Source: Nonomuraea sp. PA05
GTDB taxonomy: Bacteria; Actinomycetota; Actinomycetes; Streptosporangiales; Streptosporangiaceae
Direction of reading: 5' to 3'
NCBI RefSeq assembly: GCF_008086045.1
Contig: NZ_VSEY01000049.1
Coordinates: forward strand, 27,424 to 91,423
Length of the DNA: 64,000 nucleotides
Of the stretch, positions 51,843 to 60,692 are shown piece after piece; position 1 is the stretch's first letter, and each line of letters begins with the position of its first letter. The position numbers and the translations under genes were made by a program. Below the pieces are notes generated by a model, which saw only the letters and a program-made list of their open reading frames with translations, did not search any database and was not told the origin of the DNA.

Positions 51843-53444
51843 ATGCCGAAGCTCGACCGCTCGCCGATGCGCGTCACCGCCGAGTACGACACCCCGATGC
51901 CGATGCGCGACGGCACCGTGCTGCGCGGCTCGGTGCACCGCCGCGCCGAGGGCGGGCCGTTCCCCGTGCTGCTGGCGCGCAGCCCGTACGGCGAGGGGCC
52001 GTTCCGGGCGATCCCGCTGACGGCGGCGCTGGAGGCGGGGTTCGCGGTGGTGCTGCAGCACTGCCGGGGGCGCGGCGCCAGCGACGGCGAGTTCCGGCCG
52101 TGGCTGGACGAGGGCGACGACGGCTACGACACGATCGCCTGGATCAGGTCGCAGCCGTGGTCGAACGGCGAGGTGGTGATGACCGGCATGTCGTACCTGG
52201 CAGGCTGCGCCCTCCAGGCGGCGGCCACCCGCCCGCCGGGACTCAAGGCGGTCTACGCGGCGATGACCCCGCACGACTTCCACGACGGCCTGAAGTACCA
52301 CGGCGGTGCGCTGGCCCTGGGCTCGGCGCTCAACTGGGGCGCGATGCAGGCGGCGCTCGGCCTGATGCACGCCGCCGAGGCGGGCGAGGACGTCGGCGCG
52401 GCGTTCGGCGAGCTGCTTCCCGCCATGACGGACCAGGCCGCGGCGGTGCGGACGCTGCCGCTGGAGGCGGTCCGGGGCATCCCGTGGTGGCACGACTGGA
52501 TCTCCCACCCCGAGCGCGACGCGTTCTGGCAGGGCCTGGGCGAGACGCTGCGGCACGACCGCATCGAGGCGCCGGTCATGCACGTGGCGGGCTGGTTCGA
52601 CCTGTTCCTGTCCGGCACGCTGGAGAACCACCGCCGGCTGGGCGGCCCGCTGGTGATCGGCCCGTGGTCGCACCTGACGGCGGCCTCGTCCGGCACGGGC
52701 CGGCTGGACTTCGGGTTCGCCGCCTCGGCGCCGGCGGTCCAGTTGGAGCAGCGGCAGCTCGCGTTCCTGCAAGGGCGCGACACGGGGCCGGCTGTGAAGA
52801 TCTTCGTGATGGGCGACGACGTGTGGCGCGACGAGGAGTCCTGGCCGCTGGCCCGCGCCGTCGAGACCCGCTACCACCTGCACGCCGGCGGCCTGCTCTC
52901 CGCTGAGCCTCCCGCGCCCGGCGCGGAGCCGGCGGCGTTCACGTTCGACCCGCGCGACCCGGTGCCCACGGCCGGCGGCCCGACCCTGCTGGCCGACCCC
53001 ACGAACGTGGGCCCGCAGGACCAGCGCGACGTGGAGCGCCGCGCCGACGTGCTCTGCTACACCAGCGAGGCGCTCGAAGCCGATCTGGAGGTGACCGGCC
53101 CGGTGACGGTGACGCTGCGCGCGGAGACCTCGGCCGCCGCCACCGACTGGACGGCCAAACTGGTGAACGTGCATCCGGACGGGCGGGCGCTGAGCGTGAC
53201 CGACGGCATCGTGCGCACCTCGACGCCGTCCGGGACGTACACGATCGACCTGGTGGCCACCAGCCAGGTCTTCAAGGCGGGCCATCGCCTCCGGGTGCAG
53301 ATCTCCAGCTCCAACTTCCCCCGCTTCGACCGCAACCCGGGTACCGGCCGCCCCGCGGCCTCGGCCACGGAGGCCGATCTGGTCGTCCAGCATCAGCGGG
53401 TGTTCCCGGACTCGTGGATCACCCTGCCCGTGGTGCCGCGTTAA
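51843..53444 (+). CDS. CocE/NonD-family (S15) hydrolase
   Basis: 533 residues. An alpha/beta-hydrolase with the catalytic Ser117 in VVMTGMSYLAG, an Asp in AGWFDLFLSGT and a His in IGPWSHLTAA; the C-terminal ~200 residues are the jelly-roll domain of X-prolyl dipeptidyl peptidases (VTLRAETSAAATDWTAKLVN). Relatives include cocaine esterase and glutaryl-7-ACA acylases. No signal peptide. ATG 51843 follows GGAGAGG. It probably hydrolyses an ester or amide before or after the flavin-dependent step. Confidence 0.9.
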   Translation: MPKLDRSPMRVTAEYDTPMPMRDGTVLRGSVHRRAEGGPFPVLLARSPYGEGPFRAIPLTAALEAGFAVVLQHCRGRGASDGEFRPWLDEGDDGYDTIAWIRSQPWSNGEVVMTGMSYLAGCALQAAATRPPGLKAVYAAMTPHDFHDGLKYHGGALALGSALNWGAMQAALGLMHAAEAGEDVGAAFGELLPAMTDQAAAVRTLPLEAVRGIPWWHDWISHPERDAFWQGLGETLRHDRIEAPVMHVAGWFDLFLSGTLENHRRLGGPLVIGPWSHLTAASSGTGRLDFGFAASAPAVQLEQRQLAFLQGRDTGPAVKIFVMGDDVWRDEESWPLARAVETRYHLHAGGLLSAEPPAPGAEPAAFTFDPRDPVPTAGGPTLLADPTNVGPQDQRDVERRADVLCYTSEALEADLEVTGPVTVTLRAETSAAATDWTAKLVNVHPDGRALSVTDGIVRTSTPSGTYTIDLVATSQVFKAGHRLRVQISSSNFPRFDRNPGTGRPAASATEADLVVQHQRVFPDSWITLPVVPR

Positions 53445-53483
53445 GCGCTCGTTCTTCTTCAGGCAATTTCCAGGTAGGGCGGG

Positions 53484-53489
53484 TACTCT
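53484..53489 (+). promoter_or_regulatory. Probable leaderless -10 box of the sulfotransferase gene
   Basis: TACTCT ends 7 nt before ATG 53497. Confidence 0.5.
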
Positions 53490-53496
53490 CCCGGGC

Positions 53497-54378
53497 ATGA
53501 AGTGGCAGCGCACAATCAACGGGGCGCTGGCGAGGTACACAGGATTCCAGTTCAACCGAGTAGGTAAAGCAGGGCAAGCGGCTACGACGAAGGCGCCGGA
53601 AAAGGCTGCGGTCAAACGACCGGAATCGCCTTTCCGGCCGCCGGCGGATCCGAGGACCGATCGTCTCGTGCAGGCGCCGGTGTTCATCATCTCGCCGGTC
53701 CGATCGGGCTCGACGCTGCTGCGGGCGATGCTCAACGCTCACCCGGACCTGCATGCTCCGCACGAGCTGCACGTACGCCGGTTGAGAGTGGAATTCGACA
53801 CCTCGCTGGCGGAGAAGGCCATGGAGGCACTCGGCCACAACAAGGCCGACCTGGAGCACCTGCTCTGGGACCGGGTGCTCCACCGGGAGCTGGTACGCAG
53901 CGGCAAGCGGTACATCGTCGAGAAGACGCCCGCCAACGCCTTCGCCTACGAGCGCCTGGCCGCGTGCTGGCCGGCCGCGCGGTTCGTCTTCCTGCTGCGC
54001 CACCCCGCCTCGATCGCCTCCTCCTGGTACGAGGCCAGCCCCGGCAAGCGGACCCCGGAGGAGGCCGCCGCCGACGCGCTGCGGTACATGAAGGCGGTGC
54101 AGCGGGCCCGCAAGGCCCTGCCCGGCCTGACCGTCCGCTACGAGGAGCTGACCGCGGAGCCCGAGCGCATCGGCCGCGGCATCTGCGAGTTCCTGGACGT
54201 CCCGTGGGCGCCCGAGCTGCTGTCCTACGGCACGCCCGACGTCGTGACCAAGGGCCTCGGTGACTGGAAGGACAAGATCCGCTCAGGAACGGTGCAACGC
54301 GGACGCGACCTGCCCCGCGCCGAGGAGATCCCTGATGTGCTGAAGGACATGTGCAGGCACTGGGAGTACCTGACGTGA
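53497..54378 (+). CDS. PAPS-dependent sulfotransferase
   Basis: 293 residues. The 5'-phosphosulfate loop is FIISPVRSGSTLLRAML (residues ~63-79) and the 3'-phosphate site is in FVFLLRHPASIASSW. The N-terminal ~55 residues are basic and probably disordered. Transfers sulfate from PAPS to a carbohydrate or lipid head group. The stop overlaps the GTG of a GT4 glycosyltransferase, so the pair probably builds a sulfated glycan or glycolipid. Base composition is like its neighbours. Confidence 0.88.
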   Translation: MKWQRTINGALARYTGFQFNRVGKAGQAATTKAPEKAAVKRPESPFRPPADPRTDRLVQAPVFIISPVRSGSTLLRAMLNAHPDLHAPHELHVRRLRVEFDTSLAEKAMEALGHNKADLEHLLWDRVLHRELVRSGKRYIVEKTPANAFAYERLAACWPAARFVFLLRHPASIASSWYEASPGKRTPEEAAADALRYMKAVQRARKALPGLTVRYEELTAEPERIGRGICEFLDVPWAPELLSYGTPDVVTKGLGDWKDKIRSGTVQRGRDLPRAEEIPDVLKDMCRHWEYLT

Positions 54379-55544
54379 AGATCCGCTACATGCTGCTGCA
54401 CGCCTACGGCATGGGCGGCACCATCCGCACCGTGGTCAACCAGGCCAACGCGATGGCCGCGGCCGGCCACGACGTCGAGATCGTCAGCGTCGTCCGGCGC
54501 AGGAACGAGCCACAGTTCGCGATCGACCCGCTGGTGCGCCTGTCCACGCTGGTGGACCAGCGCGAGGGCGTCACCGCCGACTCCCTGGCACGCAAGGTGT
54601 GGCGCCGGGCGCGCGGCAAGATCGTCCCGTACGGGGAGTTCGCGGCCGAGTACTTCACCGAGCGCGTCGAGGCGGCGGTCATCGACTACGTCTCCGGGCT
54701 GCGTGACGGCATCCTGGTCACCACCCGGCCCGCGCTCAACCTGATCGCGGCCCGCCGCGCCTCCTCCAGCGTGATCCGCGTCGCCCAGGAGCACATGAAC
54801 CTGGCCTCCTACCACGAGCGGGTCCGCGAGCAGATCGTCCGTCACTACGGCCGCTTCGACGCGGTGGCGGTGCTGACGGAGACCAGCCGCCGCGAGTACC
54901 GCAAGCTGCTGAAGGACACGCCCGTGGTGCGCGTCCCCAACGCGGTGCACATGGACGAGCGCAAGCACTCCGACCAGAGCAACAAGATCGTGATCGCCGT
55001 GGGGAGGCTGGTGCCGCAGAAGGGCTTCGACATGCTCATCCCGGCCTTCGCCGCCACCGCGGAGGAGCACCCGGAGTGGAAGCTGCGCATCTTCGGCACC
55101 GGCCCGTCCAGGGAACGGCTGCAGAAGCGCATCGACGAGGCCGGCGCGGGCGGCCGGATCAAGCTCATGGGCCGCAGCAACCGCATCCACGAGGAGCTGG
55201 CCAAGGCGTCCGTGTACGCGCTCAGCTCCCGGATCGAGGGGCTGCCGATGGCCATGATCGAGGCGATGGGGCACGCGCTGCCGATCGTCGCCTTCGACTG
55301 CCCGACCGGGCCCGCCGACGTGCTCACGCCCGGCAAGGACGGGCTGCTCGTGCCGCCGCGCAACGTGCCCGCCATGACCGAGGCGCTGGACCGGGTGATG
55401 GGCGATCGTGAGCTGCGGCTGCGCCTGGGGGCCACCGCGGCCGAGACGGCGTACGGGTACACGCCGCACGTCGTGATGCCGCTGTGGGAGAAGCTGTTCA
55501 CCGCGCTGGCCAACGGGGAACCGCTCGACACCAACGCCCGCTAG
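54375..55544 (+). CDS. GT4-family glycosyltransferase
   Basis: 389 residues. The N-terminal Rossmann domain starts MKIRYMLLHAYGMGGTIRTV, with the GGT nucleotide loop. The second domain has IAVGRLVPQKGFDMLIPAFA, and the family motif SSRIEGLPMAMIEAMGHALP supplies the EGxPxxxxEA donor site. Similar in layout to teichuronate and exopolysaccharide glycosyltransferases. GTG 54375 overlaps the sulfotransferase stop (GTGA). The acceptor is unknown. Confidence 0.9.
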   Translation: MKIRYMLLHAYGMGGTIRTVVNQANAMAAAGHDVEIVSVVRRRNEPQFAIDPLVRLSTLVDQREGVTADSLARKVWRRARGKIVPYGEFAAEYFTERVEAAVIDYVSGLRDGILVTTRPALNLIAARRASSSVIRVAQEHMNLASYHERVREQIVRHYGRFDAVAVLTETSRREYRKLLKDTPVVRVPNAVHMDERKHSDQSNKIVIAVGRLVPQKGFDMLIPAFAATAEEHPEWKLRIFGTGPSRERLQKRIDEAGAGGRIKLMGRSNRIHEELAKASVYALSSRIEGLPMAMIEAMGHALPIVAFDCPTGPADVLTPGKDGLLVPPRNVPAMTEALDRVMGDRELRLRLGATAAETAYGYTPHVVMPLWEKLFTALANGEPLDTNAR

Positions 55545-55563
55545 GCGGACGCGCCTCCCCCGC

Positions 55564-56772
55564 TCAGGCCGCCGGGAACATCGGCGGCTCCTGATCGGGG
55601 GTGAGCGCGGTCGGCCCGAAGAGCCAGTCCACGTAGCCGTAGTCGTGCACCTCGCGCTCACGCAGCACCTCGTTGCGCCACAACCGCTTCTCGCCGTCGT
55701 GGTGCCACAGGCCGCCCCACGCCCGCGCGGTCGTCAGCACGCGCCGGCAGTGCTCGGGACGCACCGCGTTGTACGCCGCCAGCGCCGCGTCCCAGTCACG
55801 GCCCGCGCCCTCCACGTGCTCGGACAGCACCCAGGCGTCCTCGATGGCCATGACCGCCCCCTGCGCGAGGTACTGCAGCGGCGGGTGCGCCGCGTCCCCG
55901 GTGAGGACGATCCTGCCGGTGACCCAGTTCATGATCGGGTCCCGGTCGAACATCCGCCACCAGCGGTCCCGCCACATCAGCGGCAGCCCCGCGCGCACCT
56001 GCCCGCAGGTCCCCTCGAAGGCCGCGTCCAGCTCGTCGGGGGTGCCCCAGTCGGCCTCCCCGGCCAGCGCCTTCGGCGACTCGAACACCGCGACCTGGTT
56101 GAACATCTCGCCCTGACGCAGGGGGTACTGCACGAAGTGGCAGCGGGGGCCGACGTAGACGACCACGTCCTTGGTGTGCACGTCGAGGTCGGCGACCCGG
56201 TCGATCGGCACGGCGCCCCGGTAGGCCACGTACGCGGAGTTGACCGGCTCGTCGTCGCTGAGGATCCGGCGGGCCACCGAGTGCAGGCCGTCGGCCGCGA
56301 TGACGACCGCTCCGGGCTCCCGCCCTCCGGCGTGCACGGCGACCGCGCCGCCCGCGGCCTGCTCGTACCCCGTGACCGCGACGTCGGTGACCAGGTCCAC
56401 CCCCGCCTTCCGGCAGGCGCGCAGCAGCGTGCCGTGCAGGTCGCTGCGGTGGATCACCATGTAGGGGAAGCCGTAGCGCCGCTCCACGTCGTGCAGGTCC
56501 AGCCTGGTCAGGACGCTGCCGTCGAGGGCGTCCTTCATGACGATGTTCTCCGGGAGCACGCCGAGCGAGGTGATCTCGTCGAGCAGGCCCCAGCGGTCGA
56601 GGATGCGCGTGCAGTTGGGCGCGATCTGCAGGCCCGCGCCGACCTCGCCGAACTCCTGGGCCCGCTCCAGCACCCGCACGCGCAGGCCCTTGCGGGTGAG
56701 CGCGAGGGCGTTGGACAGGCCGCCGATGCCGCCGCCCACGACGACCACGTCGACGTCGTTACTGGTCACCAT
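55564..56772 (-). CDS. 3-Hydroxybenzoate 6-hydroxylase
   Basis: 402 residues, FAD monooxygenase converting 3-hydroxybenzoate to gentisate with NADH. FAD motif VVVGGGIGGLSNALAL, GADG-type motif VVIAADGLHSVARRIL, and GDAAHPPLQYLAQGAVMAIED. The DYGYVDWLFG stretch near the C-terminus is typical of this enzyme. ATG 56772 has AAAGGAG upstream. Last gene of a four-gene gentisate operon encoding every step to fumarate and pyruvate. Confidence 0.88.
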   Translation of the reverse strand: MVTSNDVDVVVVGGGIGGLSNALALTRKGLRVRVLERAQEFGEVGAGLQIAPNCTRILDRWGLLDEITSLGVLPENIVMKDALDGSVLTRLDLHDVERRYGFPYMVIHRSDLHGTLLRACRKAGVDLVTDVAVTGYEQAAGGAVAVHAGGREPGAVVIAADGLHSVARRILSDDEPVNSAYVAYRGAVPIDRVADLDVHTKDVVVYVGPRCHFVQYPLRQGEMFNQVAVFESPKALAGEADWGTPDELDAAFEGTCGQVRAGLPLMWRDRWWRMFDRDPIMNWVTGRIVLTGDAAHPPLQYLAQGAVMAIEDAWVLSEHVEGAGRDWDAALAAYNAVRPEHCRRVLTTARAWGGLWHHDGEKRLWRNEVLREREVHDYGYVDWLFGPTALTPDQEPPMFPAA

Positions 56773-56811
56773 GAGGTGCTCCTTTCATCGTGTCGCGGCG
56801 ACGGGTGGCCG

Positions 56812-57522
56812 CTAGAGCCATCGGGGCAGCGGGGGTGCGGGGCGGTCGCCCGGTCCTGGGCCGCGGCCGGAGAGGTAGGCCGCCAGTTCGGCCAGGGTGC
56901 CGGTCACTTCGGCAGGGTCGCCGGTGCCTGCGACGGTCCAAGAGCTGTGCACGCCGGTCGCCGTGAGGGTGAGCGCGGGGCCGTCGCCCGCGCCCGACCG
57001 CTTGGCGGTGATGTCGTCGATCAGGGAGGTCAGGAAGTCGGCGGGCAGGTCGCCGAACCCCACCCCGGCACCGAGATCGACGGCGTGCACCATGACCTCA
57101 CGCGCCCGCAGCCAGGCGATCTCCGCCGCCGGCACGGTACGGCCCTGCGCGGTGCGGACCGGCCGGCTCCACTGCCGCTCGTCCAGCTCCGACAGCCGCC
57201 GGTCGAGCTGCTCGGCTGAGGCGGCGGCCCAGGACCGCAGCTCGGCCGCCGAGCGTACGGCGCCGGCCTGGATGTCGGCGTCGCGCTGCTCGAACGAGGT
57301 GTACATCGGGCGTTCCTCGCCGGTGCGCGCCCAGTGCGCCAGGTTGACCAGCGCGTCGGCGTTGGCGGCGACGTGCGCGACGAGGTGCCGGCCCGTCCAG
57401 CCGGTGAGCGCCGTGGGCCGGTCCAGCCGGTCGTCCGGCAGACCGGCCAGCGCGGCGAAGAACGTCCTGCCGCCCTCGGCCATCCAGCGCAGGCTGTCGG
57501 CCAGGCTCCGCCGCGCGGCCAT
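56812..57522 (-). CDS. Mycothiol-dependent maleylpyruvate isomerase
   Basis: 236 residues of the DinB-like MDMPI family. The likely zinc ligands are His50 (GRHLVAHVA), Glu142 and His146 (REVMVHAVD), the same spacing as the Corynebacterium glutamicum enzyme. Converts maleylpyruvate to fumarylpyruvate with mycothiol as cofactor. The start overlaps the previous stop as TGATG. Its presence implies a mycothiol-producing host. Confidence 0.88.
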   Translation of the reverse strand: MAARRSLADSLRWMAEGGRTFFAALAGLPDDRLDRPTALTGWTGRHLVAHVAANADALVNLAHWARTGEERPMYTSFEQRDADIQAGAVRSAAELRSWAAASAEQLDRRLSELDERQWSRPVRTAQGRTVPAAEIAWLRAREVMVHAVDLGAGVGFGDLPADFLTSLIDDITAKRSGAGDGPALTLTATGVHSSWTVAGTGDPAEVTGTLAELAAYLSGRGPGPGDRPAPPLPRWL

Positions 57523-58361
57523 CAGGGGGTGACCGGTTCGGCCACGGCCTTGGACTCCGAGCGGCCCAGGCCGGTGATCTCGGTGACCAGGACGCTGCCC
57601 TCGGCGAGGTAGCGGGCGGGCTTGCGAGCATGCCCCACCCCTCCCGGCGTACCGGTCGCGATGACATCACCCGGGTTCAGCGTGAGGATCGTGGAGACGT
57701 ACCGGACCAGCGCGACCGGATCGAAGACCAGGTCCGAGGTGTCGGCCCGCTGCACCACCTCACCGTCCACCTCCCCGGTCAGGGTGAGCGACGGCCGGAC
57801 GCCCCCGGGCAGCTCGTCGGGCGTGACCAGGTACGGCCCGAACGGCGTGCTCGCCTCCCATGTCTTGCCCTGCAGCCACACCGGCGAGCGGTACTGCCAG
57901 TCGCGCATGGTGACGTCGTTCAGCACGGCGAACCCCGCGATGGCCGCCTCCGCCTCGGCCTCATCGGCGCGGCGCACGCGCGCGCCGATGACGACGGCCA
58001 GCTCGGCCTCCCAGTCCACCTGATCGGACTCGGGCGGCAGCAGGATCTCGTCGTACGCGCCGATGAGCGCCTCCGGGTACTTGGCGAACAGCGTCGGGTG
58101 CGCGGGCAGCTCCCGTCCCATCTCCAGGATGTGCTTGCGGTAGTTCAGCCCGATGCAGACGATCTTGCCGGGCCGGGGCACGACGGGCGCGAACCCGGCG
58201 CTCCCGACCGGCTCGCCGTCCGCGCGGGCGGCGCGCTGCGCCCAGTCCGGCTGGGCGAGCAGCTCGCCCACGTCGGCGAGGCCGAGGTCGACGAGGGTGT
58301 CCCCGTCCACGCGCACGGCCCTGGTGCGGCCGTCGGCGGTGCGGATGGTGGCGAGCTTCAT
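57522..58361 (-). CDS. Fumarylpyruvate hydrolase (FAH family)
   Basis: 279 residues. The C-terminal FAH domain begins CIGLNYRKHILEMGRELPAH; metal ligands are in VDWEAELAVVIG (two Glu) and VTMRDWQYR (Asp). The GTPGGVGHARKP loop is typical. Hydrolyses fumarylpyruvate to fumarate and pyruvate, the last step of the pathway. ATG 58361 overlaps the dioxygenase stop (ATGA). Confidence 0.92.
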   Translation of the reverse strand: MKLATIRTADGRTRAVRVDGDTLVDLGLADVGELLAQPDWAQRAARADGEPVGSAGFAPVVPRPGKIVCIGLNYRKHILEMGRELPAHPTLFAKYPEALIGAYDEILLPPESDQVDWEAELAVVIGARVRRADEAEAEAAIAGFAVLNDVTMRDWQYRSPVWLQGKTWEASTPFGPYLVTPDELPGGVRPSLTLTGEVDGEVVQRADTSDLVFDPVALVRYVSTILTLNPGDVIATGTPGGVGHARKPARYLAEGSVLVTEITGLGRSESKAVAEPVTP

Positions 58362-59506
58362 GAGTTGTTTCCTTCCACTGCGACGCGGTCGAGGTGCAGT
58401 GCCTCGAAGACCGGCCCGTCGCTGAACCTGAACAGATCGAGGGCGCCCGAGTCGGAGTCGGACGCCGAGGCTTCCGACTTGGCGGAGAACGGCTGCCAGG
58501 ACGGCACCACGAACAGGTCGCCGCGGGTCACCGACCACGAGGCGTCGCCGACCGTGACGCGTCCGCTGCCGTCGAAGACCTGGTAGACCGAGGAGCCGGC
58601 CTCGCGGCGGGGCGCGGTCTCGGCGCCGGACCTGACGCGGTGCATCTCGGCCCTGATGGTGGGCAGCACGTCGCCGCCGGTGGTGGGGTTGGTGTATCGG
58701 ACGGCGGCGTGGCCGGGCTCGACCGTCCCCGCGTACCCCTCCGACTCCAGGCCGAGCTGGTCGGCCAGGGCGCGGTCCGTGTCGGCCCAGCGGTAGGCCA
58801 GCAGCGGGGTGCCGGGCTGCGGGCCGGGCGCGGAGACGGGGCGCAGGCCCGGGTGCCCCCACAGCCGCTCCGAACGGGAACGGTCCGGGGTGATGCGCTC
58901 GGCCTCGGAGATCCGGTCCCTGCCGAACTCGAAGAACTGGGCGTCCACGGCGTACTGGAACGGGATGTCGAGGCCGTCGATCCAGGCCATCGGCTCGGCG
59001 GCGCCGTTGTGGTGCGCGTGCCAGGCCCAGCCGGCCTGCGGCAGGAAGTCGCCGCGCCGCATCGGCACCGGGTCGCGTCCGACGACGGTCCACACGCCCT
59101 CGCCCTCGACGACGAACCGGAACGCGTGCTGGGTGTGGCGGTGCTCGGGGGCGTCCTCGCCCGGCATGAGGTACTGGATCGCCGCCCACAGCGTGGGCGT
59201 GGCGAAGGGCCGGCCGCCGAGCGACGGGTTGGCCAGCGCGATCGCCCGGCGCTCGCCGCCGCGGCCGACGGGCACCAGGTGTCCTGCCTGGCCGGCGAGG
59301 GTCAGCAGGCTCTGCCAGCGCCACAGGTGCGGGACGGCCTTGGCACGCGGATGCGGGGGCATCAGGTCGCCGATCTCGGTCCAGAGCGGGATCAGCAGCT
59401 CCTGCTCGAAGCCGCGGTAGAGCTCCTCCAGCGCGGGTGACGGCGCCGGCTGGCCGGGGGCGTCCACCACGGCGAGGCGCACGGGACGGTTCGCGGTCTC
59501 GGTCAT
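58358..59506 (-). CDS. Gentisate 1,2-dioxygenase
   Basis: 382 residues, bicupin iron dioxygenase that opens gentisate to maleylpyruvate. The N-terminal cupin carries the metal ligands His122 and His124 (EHRHTQHAFRF) and His163 (WAWHAHHNG). The conserved RWADTDRALADQL and VFDGSGRVTVGDASWSV of the C-terminal cupin are present. ATG 59506 follows AAGGAG. First gene of the operon, divergent from the IclR regulator. Confidence 0.93.
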   Translation of the reverse strand: MTETANRPVRLAVVDAPGQPAPSPALEELYRGFEQELLIPLWTEIGDLMPPHPRAKAVPHLWRWQSLLTLAGQAGHLVPVGRGGERRAIALANPSLGGRPFATPTLWAAIQYLMPGEDAPEHRHTQHAFRFVVEGEGVWTVVGRDPVPMRRGDFLPQAGWAWHAHHNGAAEPMAWIDGLDIPFQYAVDAQFFEFGRDRISEAERITPDRSRSERLWGHPGLRPVSAPGPQPGTPLLAYRWADTDRALADQLGLESEGYAGTVEPGHAAVRYTNPTTGGDVLPTIRAEMHRVRSGAETAPRREAGSSVYQVFDGSGRVTVGDASWSVTRGDLFVVPSWQPFSAKSEASASDSDSGALDLFRFSDGPVFEALHLDRVAVEGNNS

Positions 59507-59559
59507 TCTTCTGGCTCCTTCTCGGTGACACGCGTTGCCAGCTTGTAGCCTGGGCGTAC

Positions 59560-59579
59560 CAGAAGAACAGGACATTCTG
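59560..59579. promoter_or_regulatory. Candidate IclR operator
   Basis: CAGAAGAACAGGACATTCTG has CAGAA/TTCTG arms and a 10-bp spacer. It lies in the 75-bp gap between the divergent gentisate operon and iclR, adjacent to the iclR start. Confidence 0.45.
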
Positions 59580-59581
59580 CT

Positions 59582-60346
59582 GTGAAGAATCCGCCGAACT
59601 ATGCCATCCGCAGCGTCGACCACGCGCTGCACCTCGCTGTGCTGCTCCAGGTGGAGGGCCCGCTCAGCGTCGGAGAGGCCGCCGAACGGCTCGGCGTGGC
59701 CCCGTCCACCGCGCACCGGCTGCTGGCCATGCTGGTGTACCGCGACTTCGCGGTGCAGCTCGAGGATCGCCGGTACGCGGCCGGTCCCGTGCTCTCGCTG
59801 GGCGCCAGCTCCCTGTCGCACACCTCGCGGCTGCGCGCGGTCGCCATGCCGCACCTGTCGGCGCTGGTGGAGCGGGTGCGCGAGAGCGCCAACCTGGTGA
59901 TCCTTTCCGGTGATCACGTACGGTTCATCGGCACGGTGGAGTGCAGCCAGGCGCTGCGAGTGGGCAACCGCGAGGGCATGGTCTTCCCCGCCCACCTGGC
60001 GTCCGGGGGCAAGGTGCTGCTCGCCGACCTGCCGCCCGAGCGGCTCGACGTGCTCTACACCGAGGAGAAGTGGGCCGACCGGCCTGAGCAGCGGCCCAAC
60101 CTGGCGGCGTTGCGGCGCGAGCTGCGTACGACGCGGGAGCGGGGATTCGCGATCAACGCGGGCCGGACGGAGGCCGGCGTCACCGCCATCGGCCGGGCGG
60201 TGCGGGGCGCGGACGGCACGGCCCAGGCGGCGGTGTCGGTGTCGATGCCCGCCACGCGCTTCTCCCGTGACCGGCTGCCCGGCCTGGTCGGCGCGCTGGC
60301 CGTGACGGCCCGCGACATCGAGGAGGAGATGCGCGGCACCGCTTGA
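59582..60346 (+). CDS. IclR-family regulator of gentisate degradation
   Basis: 254 residues. N-terminal winged helix VGEAAERLGVAPSTAHRLLA and C-terminal IclR effector domain (GTVECSQALRVGNREGMVFP, RGFAINAGRTEAGVTAIGRA). Divergent from the gentisate operon, so it is probably the pathway regulator, with gentisate or 3-hydroxybenzoate as effector. GTG 59582. Confidence 0.9.
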   Translation: MKNPPNYAIRSVDHALHLAVLLQVEGPLSVGEAAERLGVAPSTAHRLLAMLVYRDFAVQLEDRRYAAGPVLSLGASSLSHTSRLRAVAMPHLSALVERVRESANLVILSGDHVRFIGTVECSQALRVGNREGMVFPAHLASGGKVLLADLPPERLDVLYTEEKWADRPEQRPNLAALRRELRTTRERGFAINAGRTEAGVTAIGRAVRGADGTAQAAVSVSMPATRFSRDRLPGLVGALAVTARDIEEEMRGTA

Positions 60347-60407
60347 CCATGGATTATTCACATCATCCGGTGACAAACCGCACCTGGATGGCCCCCGCGC
60401 CCGCTCC

Positions 60408-60413
60408 TACGGT
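60408..60413 (+). promoter_or_regulatory. Probable leaderless -10 box
   Basis: TACGGT ends 6 nt before ATG 60420. Confidence 0.5.
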
Positions 60414-60419
60414 CGGGGT

Positions 60420-60689
60420 ATGTCTCTCAGCCGCATCGCCGCCACGGCGCTCCTGGTCGTCTCCCTCAACGCCGCCCCAGCCCGCGCGGACGGCTCGCAC
60501 GAGTGTTTCTCCGGCTCCCGCACCTGGGACGGCACGTACTTCGAGCTGTCCGCCTCGGGCTGCGACGGGGTGGGCTACTCCCAGGTGACCGTCCTGATCA
60601 GGTTCGGTCCCGCCCAGGGCGCCTACTCCTGCGCGAGCGTCTTCTCCTGGAACGGGACCCTGGCCGGGGACCGGTGCGGCCTGCTGTGA
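60420..60689 (+). CDS. Small secreted protein with four Cys
   Basis: 89 residues. MSLSRIAATALLVVSLNAAP with an ARA-D cleavage site is a signal peptide. The mature ~65 residues hold four Cys (HECFSG, SGCDGV, YSCASV, DRCGLL) that could form two disulfides, with many aromatic and Gly residues. Start supported by TACGGT six bases upstream. Convergent with the CGNR gene (3 bp apart). No family recognised. Confidence 0.7.
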   Translation: MSLSRIAATALLVVSLNAAPARADGSHECFSGSRTWDGTYFELSASGCDGVGYSQVTVLIRFGPAQGAYSCASVFSWNGTLAGDRCGLL

Positions 60690-60692
60690 GCG

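Noticed and set aside
57522..60376. Very long minus-strand frames fusing the gentisate genes
   Set aside because: They arise because upstream frames stay open in GC-rich DNA; internal ATG/GTG starts with ribosome sites and overlap junctions define the separate genes.
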